From Oligoflexia bacterium (GTDB lineage Bacteria > Bdellovibrionota > Bdellovibrionia > Bdellovibrionales > Bdellovibrionaceae), in assembly GCA_016861345.1 (NCBI GenBank), contig BOLD01000011.1:1-64000 (forward strand): a stretch of 64,000 nucleotides of DNA, written 5' to 3'. The notes below the pieces were generated by a model. That model was not told the origin of the DNA, made no database searches, and saw nothing but the letters and a program-made list of their open reading frames with translations. Positions 52,008-61,044 of the stretch are shown here, one piece after another (position 1 is the first letter of the stretch; every line of letters begins with the position of its first letter). A program made the position numbers and the translations under genes.

Positions 52008-53087
52008 TCAGTTTGCTACAGTCATGGCTGAAACACATCTTGTAAATGCACTTTGGGATATGAACGGTATTGATGTGGCTCGGGAGAGAGTTTTTGTTGA
52101 AGAATTGTAAGAAAATTTTTCGATGTTATTGTAACTGGAAATGGCGTTTGCAACATAAACAGAACCTGTTGCCGTGTCCTCAACCATTCTGGAGGGGCCC
52201 ATGACCACTGCGAAATTGTTATAAGCGGCAGTAGCATTGGAAATAGTATTTAAGTTAGCATCCACATCATATGAATAGATCAGGTTACTCGTACTTGTCG
52301 TGCTTCCATAAGCAATGAGTAAATGTCCAGATGAGTGTAGAAGGGCAGAGGTTGGTAATGCTGTTGTGGCTGGAGCAGCTACAGTGGTTAGACAATCAGC
52401 AGTGGATGCGTAGCCTGATGCTGATATCAAAACGGTTTTATTATTCGGTGTTGCTGCCGCGTGGGTATAGAGGATCTTTCCATCGCCGATTGTTGTAAGG
52501 GATGAGACTAATGTATTTGTTGTAGCACAGGTTGACCCTGGGGCATTGACAAAGGGGCTTGCTCCTGACGTAACTCTCGATTTGGCCGAGTTAAATTTTT
52601 CAATGGCAGATGATTTGCTGACGAGAATACTTCCATCTCCGAGAAGAGCCATATCTCTTCCAACAGCACTAAGCGCTGTTGAGTTGGTGATATAGGACGT
52701 GTATCCGGAGCCATCCTTGTTCACAATATCAATTCTGCGTCCACCTGCATTTTCAACGAGAACGAGTACGCGATTGTCGTCAAAATTCTGAATTGCCACT
52801 GGCATATCTCCAGGAGATGCTGTGTTGTAATCCATGACAATACTATCCATAGATCCGGTATCAATATTGTATCGAACTATCGTTCCAATTCCAGTTGATG
52901 TTGTTACACCTCCGCCGTAGCAGGATCCGCTAGCAACGTAGAGAAACTTCTGGTCAACAGGGGGTGAGCTTGGTGTAGATGGAGCCGTTGATGCCGAGTC
53001 AGTCGAGCTTGCGGACTTTTTCTTATCGCAGGCAGATAGAACCATGACAAAAGACAATATCAGTATCGTAAATAAACTGGTTTTCAT
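52008..53087 (-). CDS. Lipoprotein with repeat-rich, propeller-like domain
   Basis: Lipobox LSAC near residue 20, then a Ser/Thr/Pro-rich linker (about 25-48). The rest has repeated segments of the kind IVRYNIDTGSMDS, FLYVASG, LLGDGSILVSK and LIYSYDVDANL, suggesting a beta-propeller of four or more blades. No enzyme motif is seen. GAGGAGGG lies close to ATG 53087. A candidate sigma-28-like site (TAAGATTT-N11-GCCGAATA) lies upstream. A surface or periplasmic binding role is inferred. Confidence 0.75.
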   Translation of the reverse strand: MKTSLFTILILSFVMVLSACDKKKSASSTDSASTAPSTPSSPPVDQKFLYVASGSCYGGGVTTSTGIGTIVRYNIDTGSMDSIVMDYNTASPGDMPVAIQNFDDNRVLVLVENAGGRRIDIVNKDGSGYTSYITNSTALSAVGRDMALLGDGSILVSKSSAIEKFNSAKSRVTSGASPFVNAPGSTCATTNTLVSSLTTIGDGKILYTHAAATPNNKTVLISASGYASTADCLTTVAAPATTALPTSALLHSSGHLLIAYGSTTSTSNLIYSYDVDANLNTISNATAAYNNFAVVMGPSRMVEDTATGSVYVANAISSYNNIEKFSYNSSTKTLSRATSIPFISQSAFTRCVSAMTVAN

Positions 53088-53115
53088 ATACTAGCCCTCC
53101 TCAGCTCTGGTTATT

Positions 53116-53142
53116 TATTCGGCATTTCTTTGCCAAATCTTA
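53116..53142 (-). promoter_or_regulatory. Candidate sigma-28-like promoter of the lipoprotein gene
   Basis: Minus strand: TAAGATTT, 11 bases, GCCGAATA, each 6 of 8 against FliA. The leader would be about 20 bases with a good ribosome binding site. Confidence 0.3.
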
Positions 53143-53160
53143 AGTTTTTTTGAAATAATC

Positions 53161-53188
53161 TTAAGTTATTCTTATCCTTTTCCGATAT
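53161..53188 (+). promoter_or_regulatory. Candidate sigma-28-like promoter of the outer-membrane barrel gene
   Basis: TTAAGTTA, 12 bases, TCCGATAT, 6 of 8 in each half. It is divergent from the candidate at 53116-53142. Confidence 0.3.
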
Positions 53189-53236
53189 TAATGATCAGAA
53201 CTGAGACAGTTAGTGGAGTAATTTGAGAAGTGTCTT

Positions 53237-53872
53237 ATGTTGATATCATTTTGTGTGGGTCTTTATTTGAGATTCTCTATCCTTGTTGTGATGGGGTTGT
53301 TTCCGGTCTATTTACAGGCTGGGGTCTCGGATGTTTTTACTAAGGCAAAATACAGATTCGCTCTTGATTATTACCAATTTAATTCTGACGCGATCTATGG
53401 GTTGGGCTCGAGCACCATTGGCTACGGAGGATTAATTGGTCTTCAGTACGGCACTGGTCGGTTTCGTGGAGCTCTCGATTTGACAGGGATTTATGTCTCT
53501 GGTGTTGAACAGTTTCAAGACGGGTCCGTTCAGAGGAAGCTTGATGTGAATGGCTTATTGTTGGGAATAGCTCCAGGTTTTTATTTGGATCTGCTTGGAA
53601 GTACAAATTCCAAGGCTACCTTAACCTTTTCAGCTAATGGAGTGGCAGAGTACACTTATTTAAAGCTTCCGGTCGATGCGACTCTGACAAATATTGCTCA
53701 AACGGATAATGGAGTTTTTGTTGGCTACAGTGTGGGTCTGGGGCTTCAGTGGAAGATCTTTTCTAAACCCACAGTGATTGAGGCTCGGTACCGTTCATTG
53801 ACAGGAAAAATATTTGAGCGGTCAGATTATTCGACCTCTGGTCTAGGGGTTCGATTTGGAGTTCAGTATTAA
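53237..53872 (+). CDS. Outer-membrane beta-barrel protein
   Basis: A 211-residue protein with a long N-terminal hydrophobic signal (ILVVMGLFPVYLQAG) and about eight amphipathic strands, such as IGYGGLIGLQYGTG, GALDLTGIYVSG, FVGYSVGLGLQWKIF and GLGVRFGVQY. The C-terminal aromatic is typical for barrel insertion. It resembles OmpA/OmpW-size eight-strand barrels. No exact family is recognised. GAGAAG lies about six bases before the ATG. Confidence 0.75.
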   Translation: MLISFCVGLYLRFSILVVMGLFPVYLQAGVSDVFTKAKYRFALDYYQFNSDAIYGLGSSTIGYGGLIGLQYGTGRFRGALDLTGIYVSGVEQFQDGSVQRKLDVNGLLLGIAPGFYLDLLGSTNSKATLTFSANGVAEYTYLKLPVDATLTNIAQTDNGVFVGYSVGLGLQWKIFSKPTVIEARYRSLTGKIFERSDYSTSGLGVRFGVQY

Positions 53873-53953
53873 GTTTTCCCTATGAATTAATTCAATCTTG
53901 AGGCATAGCTCAGCTTTATCAATATTAATGTAAATCCTAGACCTTTTTCTGTC

Positions 53954-53980
53954 TCAAGTTGGGACGATAATAACCGATAA
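53954..53980 (+). promoter_or_regulatory. Sigma-28-like promoter of the small membrane protein
   Basis: TCAAGTTG (6 of 8), 11 bases, ACCGATAA (7 of 8), then six bases to the ATG at 53987. With transcription starting seven bases past the -10, the mRNA would be leaderless; the AAGGA overlaps the -10 end. Confidence 0.45.
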
Positions 53981-53986
53981 GGATTC

Positions 53987-54214
53987 ATGGTTAACGCAAT
54001 ACTTTCTATTTTATCAGTGCTTCTTTTTTGTTTTTGTTGCCATCAATTTATAAAAGTTGTGGTGACTCCTCAACCAAGATTGAATGCGACGGGGTATTCA
54101 AGAACAGCTCTCAATATGAAGCGCATCTATGTGATTTTCTCTTGGGGCACGATGACAGGAGTCTTTCTCTTAGGTCTTGTTGTTTCCTTTTATCAGGTCT
54201 ACACTCAGCTCTAA
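53987..54214 (+). CDS. 75-residue protein with two membrane helices
   Basis: Helices at residues ~5-22 (ILSILSVLLFCFCCHQF) and ~48-70 (IYVIFSWGTMTGVFLLGLVVSF), separated by a basic loop (PQPRLNATGYSR). No family recognised. It precedes the aldehyde dehydrogenase by 15 bases on the same strand and may share its transcript. The start is set by the sigma-28-like promoter. Confidence 0.6.
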   Translation: MVNAILSILSVLLFCFCCHQFIKVVVTPQPRLNATGYSRTALNMKRIYVIFSWGTMTGVFLLGLVVSFYQVYTQL

Positions 54215-54229
54215 AGGAAGAGCTTGAGT

Positions 54230-55606
54230 ATGACATTTCAGACCACTAATCCAGCAACTGGTGAATTTTTAAAAGAATATAATTATGATACTCTTGCTCA
54301 GGGGCAAGAAAAGTTACATCAACTTCATAAGTCTTTTCAGAATTACAGAACTTTCACGATCAATGAAAGATCTCAGTTGTTACTCAGGCTAGCAAAGTCT
54401 CTTCGAAATCATTCCGAAGAATTGGCAAATCAAGCCAGTCTTGAGATGGGCAAAACTCTTGCAGAGGCTAGGGCTGAAGTTGAAAAATGCGCCCAAACGG
54501 CAGAGTATTTTGCTGAAAATCTTGTTGGTTTTCTGAAACCAGATCAGATCAATTTTGGTGATCAAAAAAACTGGATAATAAAAGAGCCTCTGGGGATTAT
54601 TTTGGCTATTATGCCATGGAATTTTCCCTACTGGCAGGTAATTCGCTTTGCTGTACCCGCTCTGGGGGCCGGTAATGTCATTTTGATGAAGCACTCAGAT
54701 CTCACGGCTGGTTGTGCAGAAAAAATTGAAAAAGTTTTTTTAGAAGCATCTCAGGGAATAACCCTTCTTGTGAATTCTCATTTGGATCATGATTCTGTTC
54801 AAAGAATGATGGGCGATTCTCAGATCCGTGGGGTGACCTTTACAGGTTCAACCCGTGGTGGGTGTGCTGTTGGTGAGAGAGCAGGAGTGCATTTGAAAAA
54901 AACTGTGCTTGAGCTTGGTGGCTCAGATCCTTATCTTGTGCTGAGTGATGCGGATATTCACTGGGCTGCAGTGACTTGCGCAAAGTCTCGAATGGTGAAC
55001 AATGGGCAGTCCTGTGTCGCCGCAAAAAGGTTTATCGTCCATCAATCTGTCTATGAAGATTTTAAAATTCAGTTTACTCAAGAATTAAAATCCTATTCTT
55101 ATGGTTCTCCATTTGATCCAACTTCTAAGGTTGGTTCTCTGGCCCATCATAAATTTCAAACTCAACTTCATTTGCAGGTTCAGTCCTTGATTCAAAATAA
55201 GAAGAACCATCTTGTTTTTGGTGGAACAGTCCCTGAAGAAAAAGGGGCTTATTATCCAGTTACCCTAATTGATATGGACAGTGAGTCAATGACTCAAGAA
55301 GAGTTTTTTGGGCCAGTGGCGCTAATCTGGAAAGTGCAGACTGACGAAGAAGCCATCCAGCTTGCAAACCAATCTATTTATGGATTGGGTGGGGCACTTT
55401 TCTCAAAAGATATTGAGAAAGCAAAAAGATTAGCTCTTGAGCTTGAGTGTGGATTTGTTGCAATCAATGATATGGTCAGATCAGATCCAAGAATTCCCTT
55501 TGGTGGTGTCAAGCAGTCAGGGTTTGGAAGAGAACTCAGTGGTTACGGGCTTCAAGAGTTTTGCAATGTGAAAACACTTACGCTGAAAAATTCATCAGTC
55601 AGTTGA
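54230..55606 (+). CDS. NAD(P)-dependent succinate-semialdehyde dehydrogenase-like enzyme
   Basis: Oxidises an aldehyde to an acid. The nucleophile Cys is in NNGQSCVAAKRF and the general-base Glu in LELGGSDPYLV. Cofactor and fold signatures are MPWNFPYWQVIRF and GFTGSTRGG-type residues (VTFTGSTRGG). The length of 458 residues fits the succinate-semialdehyde (GabD/Sad) branch; exact substrate is not provable. ATG 54230 follows AAGGAAGAG by seven bases. Its 3' end overlaps the next gene by 12 bases. Confidence 0.85.
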   Translation: MTFQTTNPATGEFLKEYNYDTLAQGQEKLHQLHKSFQNYRTFTINERSQLLLRLAKSLRNHSEELANQASLEMGKTLAEARAEVEKCAQTAEYFAENLVGFLKPDQINFGDQKNWIIKEPLGIILAIMPWNFPYWQVIRFAVPALGAGNVILMKHSDLTAGCAEKIEKVFLEASQGITLLVNSHLDHDSVQRMMGDSQIRGVTFTGSTRGGCAVGERAGVHLKKTVLELGGSDPYLVLSDADIHWAAVTCAKSRMVNNGQSCVAAKRFIVHQSVYEDFKIQFTQELKSYSYGSPFDPTSKVGSLAHHKFQTQLHLQVQSLIQNKKNHLVFGGTVPEEKGAYYPVTLIDMDSESMTQEEFFGPVALIWKVQTDEEAIQLANQSIYGLGGALFSKDIEKAKRLALELECGFVAINDMVRSDPRIPFGGVKQSGFGRELSGYGLQEFCNVKTLTLKNSSVS

Positions 55607-56191
55607 AATGCTTTGATCTTGTTCAAGATTTTTACCAAAAATCTTTGAGTCCACAAGGCTAGCAGCCTGGTCTAAATCCATAGGATTTCCAGAGTCACTT
55701 TGGTTTCCGTTGATGTAGTTTCTTTCATTTAAGAAATTTTCTGGTTTTTCAGGTTTCAGAACGCCAGAGTAGTTCATATAATTTTGCATGACTTCAAGTG
55801 GATTCTCATTGGGCTCGACGGCTTCTTTCAGAATATGAGCCATATTTTCGAGAAACTGACCATCCCGGGTAAAGGCTTTGTTTTTCTGGCTTTGGCTAGT
55901 CTCGAGCATGTTTTCAATGATGTTATCAAAGGATTGTTTATTGATGGTTTGTTGTTGGCGAGATTGGACGTGAAAAATGACCCGATCAATGAGTTCTTTT
56001 CTGGTGTCTAGCTCTAAAGTTTTTGTTCTTTCTGTTAATTCGGGATTATCAAGATCCTCGGATATTTTTGAGTTAAGTTCAATACGCCAGTTTTGGAGAA
56101 AACGAACAGCATCAGATTTGGACAGGGGCCCGGCCTGTGTCTGAAGGGAGAAGAGGGCTGTCAGAAAGAGAATTAAAAGGCGAATCTGCAT
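55595..56191 (-). CDS. Exported protein of unknown function
   Basis: Start set at ATG 56191, which gives a signal peptide (QIRLLILFLTALFSLQTQAG). An upstream in-frame ATG at 56272 would put 27 polar residues first and bury that signal, so I reject it. The mature protein (~175 residues) is helical, with QNWRIELNSKISEDLDN and DNIIENMLETSQSQKNK. No family recognised. No clear ribosome binding site is visible, so the start is moderately sure. Confidence 0.65.
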   Translation of the reverse strand: MQIRLLILFLTALFSLQTQAGPLSKSDAVRFLQNWRIELNSKISEDLDNPELTERTKTLELDTRKELIDRVIFHVQSRQQQTINKQSFDNIIENMLETSQSQKNKAFTRDGQFLENMAHILKEAVEPNENPLEVMQNYMNYSGVLKPEKPENFLNERNYINGNQSDSGNPMDLDQAASLVDSKIFGKNLEQDQSISTD

Positions 56192-56299
56192 AGGACTTGA
56201 GTTTACCAGATTCGACACAGTGAGAGAGAGAGATTTATCAGTGTCGATAGAATTGACAGATAGTCTTTTCATGAATAGGACTAAATCAAGGGGGTTTCC

Positions 56300-56770
56300 A
56301 TGTTTAAATTCTTATTAGCATTTTTATTCGCGTCTTCAGCTTTTGCAGTTGAATATCTCGAGGTGGACACAGTTTATCGATTGAATGAAAAAGGCGAGAA
56401 AAGTTTTCGAATGGATTTCGATTCTGAAGGTCAGAAAATGGTCGCGACTTTGGGGCTTGAGATAATAAACCCCGAAGTTTTAAACCAGTCTGGTTATGAT
56501 TTGAGTCGGGCTGAATCTTACAGAATTGCCTTCCCTTCTGAAGCAATGGGTTGTGAGTTGGTTTCTGCAGGTGGGCAGATGACTGCTGATCCTAAATCTC
56601 AAGACAATCAAGTTATTTTAAAATATGTTGGTTCTGAGTGTGAAGGAATGCGTGATGGATTCCGAGTGAACTTGATGACAACTGTTGTCTTTTACAATGT
56701 TCCGACTTTAAACGGACAAGGGGAAAATGCAGAAGTTCTTCGTGTTCGAGTTTACGATTACGCTCCCTAG
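56300..56770 (+). CDS. Small exported protein of unknown function
   Basis: Signal peptide FKFLLAFLFASSAFAVEY. The mature ~140 residues are beta-rich with a Cys pair (GCEL and SECEG), likely a disulfide. No family is recognised. A G-rich ribosome binding site lies near the ATG, and TTGACA at 56253 may serve as a -35. It is 13 bases upstream of tilS. Confidence 0.7.
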   Translation: MFKFLLAFLFASSAFAVEYLEVDTVYRLNEKGEKSFRMDFDSEGQKMVATLGLEIINPEVLNQSGYDLSRAESYRIAFPSEAMGCELVSAGGQMTADPKSQDNQVILKYVGSECEGMRDGFRVNLMTTVVFYNVPTLNGQGENAEVLRVRVYDYAP

Positions 56771-56783
56771 GGGTTTAAACTAA

Positions 56784-57737
56784 ATGAAGTGGACTCCCTT
56801 TGAACATGATATTTATCGGATCCTACAGGATCTTCAGGGGAGTTCAGTTCTTGTTGGTCTTTCTGGTGGGGCAGATTCTGTATGTCTTGCCAATATCTTA
56901 AAAACATTCGAAGTTCCTCTTCAGCTCAAAATTCACTTGATTCATTGTCACCACGGACAATCAAAAGATTCGCAAACACAAATTTTTCGAGATCAGGCGG
57001 CTCAGTTTTGTCAGAATTTTGCTGAAAAACTTCAAATACCGCTTTCTTTTAAACGCTATGATGACACTGAGGAGCTCAATTCAGAATCGAAAATGCGTGA
57101 TTTTCGCCACACAATCTTTCGTCAGAAGAAGGATGAGTTGGGTTTTCTGTATATAGCGACGGCACATCACCAAGACGATGTGCTTGAAACTCGTCTCATG
57201 CGTCTGATTCGAGGAACAGGGCTTTATGGTCTTGAGGCCATGAGATTTCAACAGGGGAGTATGATTCGCCCCTTATTGAATGTAAGTCGTGATCAAATTT
57301 TGAGTTATCTTCATGAAAAGGGTCTAGTTTATATCGAGGACCCCTCAAATCAAGATCCTGGTTATTTTCGAAACTGGATTCGAAATGAATGGTTGAAATC
57401 CCTTGAGGTCCGGCAGCCTGGGGCAAAGGCTAGTCTTTCTCGATCATTAGAACTGATACTTCAGGAGGTGGATCAGAGGGAAAATCTTGAGTTTGACAGT
57501 GAGAATTTGGCTTATTCCTCTTATCTCACGCTGGACTTGATCCAGAAAAAGACATTGCTTGCGCGTTACATTATGTCCCTTGGCATAAGAAATTATAGTC
57601 TAGGTCACATCGAGGAAATAATTAAGCAGCTGGACAATTCCGATTCTCGACACAGATTTAGAGTCTGTGGTTTAGAGTGGGCGATTGATGCGGGGCGAAT
57701 TAGGGCAAATCGGAGCAAATCCAGTCCTTCTGTCTAA
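56784..57737 (+). CDS. tilS: tRNA(Ile)-lysidine synthase
   Basis: Converts the wobble C of the tRNA-Ile CAU anticodon to lysidine. The PP-loop motif is [35 protein letters not shown] is the N-type ATPase signature (here given in parts: [13 protein letters not shown]). At 317 residues it lacks the C-terminal domain of E. coli TilS (432). Essential in most bacteria. ftsH follows after a 110-base gap with its own promoter. Confidence 0.92.
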   Translation: MKWTPFEHDIYRILQDLQGSSVLVGLSGGADSVCLANILKTFEVPLQLKIHLIHCHHGQSKDSQTQIFRDQAAQFCQNFAEKLQIPLSFKRYDDTEELNSESKMRDFRHTIFRQKKDELGFLYIATAHHQDDVLETRLMRLIRGTGLYGLEAMRFQQGSMIRPLLNVSRDQILSYLHEKGLVYIEDPSNQDPGYFRNWIRNEWLKSLEVRQPGAKASLSRSLELILQEVDQRENLEFDSENLAYSSYLTLDLIQKKTLLARYIMSLGIRNYSLGHIEEIIKQLDNSDSRHRFRVCGLEWAIDAGRIRANRSKSSPSV

Positions 57738-57791
57738 AATCGGACTATCTGAAAAACAGCAAAATTAAAGCCCTATATTGGGGGCGTTTAG

Positions 57792-57820
57792 TTGTCTCAA
57801 CATTAGAGAAATGGTACACT
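57792..57820 (+). promoter_or_regulatory. Promoter of ftsH
   Basis: TTGTCT, 17 bases, TACACT, followed by a ~20-base leader with GGAGGA before the ATG at 57848. It contrasts with the leaderless starts elsewhere. Confidence 0.5.
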
Positions 57821-57847
57821 TTTTCAAGTGCATCATTGGAGGATGTC

Positions 57848-59806
57848 ATGAAGCAAGCACAAAAAACTCTCGCGCTCTGGTTCTTTCTCGTTATTATCGC
57901 TGTTTTCTTATTTCAAGCTTATGAAAACCGACATGAAAGAGTGGTGCCTCACTTTAACTATTCAAAGTTCTCTGAAGCTGTAAAGGCTGGAGAAATTCAA
58001 AGTGTTACCTTTCGCCCAGAGTCTGGGGAGATTGTTGGTGAAATTCGTCCCGAGTTTGAAAAGAAATATGAAGGAAAGAAATTTATCATCACGGGTAACA
58101 CTGGGGATGAGGGTTATAAATTTCTTGTTTCAAACGGGATTACTCCCAATTATGAACGGGCAGAGTCCAATTCGTTCATTCAATCTTTTCTCGTGAATTG
58201 GTTGCCAGTTTTATTGATCGTAGCGATGTTTATTTTCATCATGCGCCAGATTCAAGTGGGCGGTGGAAAAGCTATGAGTTTTGGTAAGAGCCGGGCTCGA
58301 TTATTGAATGAATCAAAAAATAAAGTCATGTTTAAGGATGTGGCCGGTGTGGATGAGGCAAAAGATGAGCTTCAAGAGATCGTCCATTTTTTAAAAGAGC
58401 CAAAGAAGTTCACAAAGCTTGGGGGAAGAATTCCAAAGGGTGTTTTGCTTGTCGGTCCTCCGGGTACGGGTAAGACATTATTAGCCAAGGCAGTTGCCGG
58501 AGAAGCTGGGGTTCCCTTTTTCTCAATTTCTGGTTCTGATTTCGTTGAGATGTTCGTTGGTGTGGGTGCTAGCCGAGTGCGAGATTTGTTTGAACAAGGT
58601 AAGAAAAATGCTCCTTGTTTGATTTTTATCGATGAGATTGATGCTGTCGGAAGACACCGGGGAGCCGGCCTTGGCGGTGGGCATGATGAGCGGGAACAAA
58701 CGCTCAATCAGCTTCTGGTTGAGATGGATGGTTTTGAGTCCAATGATGGTGTAATTATCATTGCAGCAACAAACAGACCTGATGTGCTTGATCCGGCACT
58801 TCTTCGACCAGGACGATTTGATCGTCGGGTGATCGTTAACAAACCTGATGTGAACGGAAGAAAGCAAATTCTTGAGGTTCACACAAGTAAGACTCCGCTT
58901 GGACCATTTGTCGACCTAGAGAAAATTGCCAGGGGAACCCCTGGATTTTCAGGAGCTGACCTTGAAAACTTAGTGAACGAGGCTGCGCTGATAGCGGCCC
59001 GATCGGATAAAAAATATCTCGAAAACGAAGACTTTGAAAAAGCTAAAGACAAAGTTCTCATGGGGTCTGAAAGAAAATCCATGGTGATCAGTGATGAGGA
59101 TAAAAAGGTTACTGCTTATCATGAGGCCGGACACACTCTTGTTGGAAAGAAACTTGCTGGTCTTGATCCAATTCATAAGGTGACTATTATTCCTCGAGGT
59201 ATGGCACTGGGCGTGACTCAGACGTTGCCGGAAAAGGATAGTTTGAATCTTTCAAAGACAAAGGCTGAGAACATGATTGCCTTTTTATTTGGAGGACGGG
59301 CTGCTGAAGAATTAATTTTCAAAGACATCACCACGGGCGCAGGAAATGATATTGAACGAGCAACAGAGATTGCGCGCCGTATGGTTTGCGAGTGGGGAAT
59401 GTCGCCGAAACTTGGACCTTTGAAATACGAGAAGCATGATGGGCCTGTATTTTTGGGTATGACTTCGAATAAAACACGAGAGTATTCTGACGCGAAGGCT
59501 GAGGAAATCGATAAAGAGGTCTTTGATATTATTGATCACGGTTACAAGACAGCTATGACGATTCTTAAGGACCACAACGATGTCCTGGAGCGGTTAGCTC
59601 AAGCACTACTTGATTATGAGACTATTGATGGACACGAGGTCGATATGCTTGTGAATGGTGCAGCAGTTTCAGAGATACGAAAGTATCGATCAAATAAGCA
59701 ACATGACGGTGGGATGGGGCCAGGGACTCCAGCCCCTGTAACAGAGGGTAAGGTTATACCAGGAGGTAGTGATCCGGTTGGACAACCAGGGTCAGCGCCA
59801 GTTTAA
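57848..59806 (+). CDS. ftsH: ATP-dependent zinc metalloprotease FtsH
   Basis: Inner-membrane AAA+ protease degrading membrane and short-lived proteins such as LpxC or sigma-32 homologues. Transmembrane helices lie near residues 9-27 and 115-135. The AAA domain has Walker A GPPGTGKT and Walker B FIDEID, then the second region of homology. The zinc site is HEAGH (H425, H429). At 652 residues it is normal, with a Gly/Pro-rich tail. ATG 57848 follows GGAGG by five bases. Confidence 0.97.
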   Translation: MKQAQKTLALWFFLVIIAVFLFQAYENRHERVVPHFNYSKFSEAVKAGEIQSVTFRPESGEIVGEIRPEFEKKYEGKKFIITGNTGDEGYKFLVSNGITPNYERAESNSFIQSFLVNWLPVLLIVAMFIFIMRQIQVGGGKAMSFGKSRARLLNESKNKVMFKDVAGVDEAKDELQEIVHFLKEPKKFTKLGGRIPKGVLLVGPPGTGKTLLAKAVAGEAGVPFFSISGSDFVEMFVGVGASRVRDLFEQGKKNAPCLIFIDEIDAVGRHRGAGLGGGHDEREQTLNQLLVEMDGFESNDGVIIIAATNRPDVLDPALLRPGRFDRRVIVNKPDVNGRKQILEVHTSKTPLGPFVDLEKIARGTPGFSGADLENLVNEAALIAARSDKKYLENEDFEKAKDKVLMGSERKSMVISDEDKKVTAYHEAGHTLVGKKLAGLDPIHKVTIIPRGMALGVTQTLPEKDSLNLSKTKAENMIAFLFGGRAAEELIFKDITTGAGNDIERATEIARRMVCEWGMSPKLGPLKYEKHDGPVFLGMTSNKTREYSDAKAEEIDKEVFDIIDHGYKTAMTILKDHNDVLERLAQALLDYETIDGHEVDMLVNGAAVSEIRKYRSNKQHDGGMGPGTPAPVTEGKVIPGGSDPVGQPGSAPV

Positions 59807-59843
59807 ATTCATCCTGAAAAAGTAAAGGGTAGCAGCTTTGATT

Positions 59844-60653
59844 ATGCAACAGATGTTCGATAATATAGTTTCCATTGTGACTCACCTGCGTGTGCAGGAT
59901 GTTATCGATATGATCTTTGTTTGGATGGTTGTGTACCGAGTTCTGATATTGATTAAAAAAACGGGTACTATCCAAATGCTATCAGGGTTGGGTGTGCTGG
60001 CCATAGCTTATATTGCAAGTATTTGGTTTGAGCTTTTTACTTTTAACTGGATTCTTGAAAAGTTTTTTTCCAATTTGTTTTTGATTGTTGTGATTCTGTT
60101 TCAGGGTGAGATTCGTCGAGCATTGGCGCAGATTGGGTCAAATCCCTTTTTCTCAGATGTTTCTGCGGTTCAAGAAACACATGTGATTGAAGAGATTGTT
60201 AAAGCGGCTTATCTAATGGCTCAGCGCGGATTTGGTGCTTTGATTGTTATTGAACGGGATATCTTAGTTGATTATCACATTGAATTTGGAACAGAGATGG
60301 ATTCAAAAGTGAGTAGCGAACTTTTAGTTTCGATTTTTCATCCCACAAGTCCTGTGCACGATGGTGCAACCTTAATACGTGGGGGAAAAATTCATTCCGC
60401 AGGTAACTTTTTGCCACTGAGTAAAAATCCAGCCCTTGATAAAAATTTAGGGACTCGTCATCGGGCGGCAATTGGTTTAACAGAAGAAAGCGATGCGCTT
60501 GTGATTATCGTTAGTGAAGAACATAAATCTGTTGGTATTGTTCAATCAGGACATTTGACAACAAATCTTGAGTCCAGCGATTTAAGAAAAAGTCTCTATG
60601 AGGCCTGTGGACTTAAATTTAAAGCCCATGATCAGGGAGCTTTTGAGATATGA
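59844..60653 (+). CDS. cdaA: Diadenylate cyclase CdaA (DacA)
   Basis: Makes c-di-AMP from two ATP. Three N-terminal membrane helices lie before the DAC domain. The DAC motifs are DGATLIRGG and GTRHRAAIG, the second with RHR. At about 269 residues it fits. The start is uncertain: ATG 59844 lies 14 bases after AAAGGG, TTG 59838 at eight. I keep the ATG. It overlaps cdaR by four bases. Confidence 0.93.
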   Translation: MQQMFDNIVSIVTHLRVQDVIDMIFVWMVVYRVLILIKKTGTIQMLSGLGVLAIAYIASIWFELFTFNWILEKFFSNLFLIVVILFQGEIRRALAQIGSNPFFSDVSAVQETHVIEEIVKAAYLMAQRGFGALIVIERDILVDYHIEFGTEMDSKVSSELLVSIFHPTSPVHDGATLIRGGKIHSAGNFLPLSKNPALDKNLGTRHRAAIGLTEESDALVIIVSEEHKSVGIVQSGHLTTNLESSDLRKSLYEACGLKFKAHDQGAFEI

Positions 60654-61042
60654 AATCAAAAGTTGGAACATTTTTTACTGAAAATTTAAGCTATAAAATC
60701 GTTTCTTTATTTATTGCTCTTATTCTTTGGGTAACAATACTTGGTCGAAGAGATTTTACATTGGCAAAAAATCTTGAAGTTGAATTTTTTGTTGCTCAAA
60801 ACCAAACTTTAATTTCCCAGAGCACTGACCACATTAAGGTGAAAGTATCGGGCCCTCGAACTGCCCTAAGAAAGTTCATCGACAGTGGAGTTTCTCAGCT
60901 CGTTTCAGTGGATTTATCTGGTAAACCAGAGGGAACTTATTCTGTCGAGATACCTTTGAATCGAATTGACGTTCCTTTTGGTGTGAAAGTGTTATCGATT
61001 AAGCCGAATCAAATACAAGTTCAAGTTGGGAAGAAAGAATAA
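60650..61042 (+). CDS. cdaR: YbbR-domain regulator of CdaA (CdaR)
   Basis: Membrane-anchored regulator of CdaA. One helix near residues 15-32 (IVSLFIALILWVTIL) anchors a single YbbR beta-domain. Most CdaR proteins carry two to four YbbR repeats; this 130-residue form has one. ATGA overlap with cdaA and two bases before glmM show an operon. Confidence 0.87.
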   Translation: MKSKVGTFFTENLSYKIVSLFIALILWVTILGRRDFTLAKNLEVEFFVAQNQTLISQSTDHIKVKVSGPRTALRKFIDSGVSQLVSVDLSGKPEGTYSVEIPLNRIDVPFGVKVLSIKPNQIQVQVGKKE

Positions 61043-61044
61043 TT

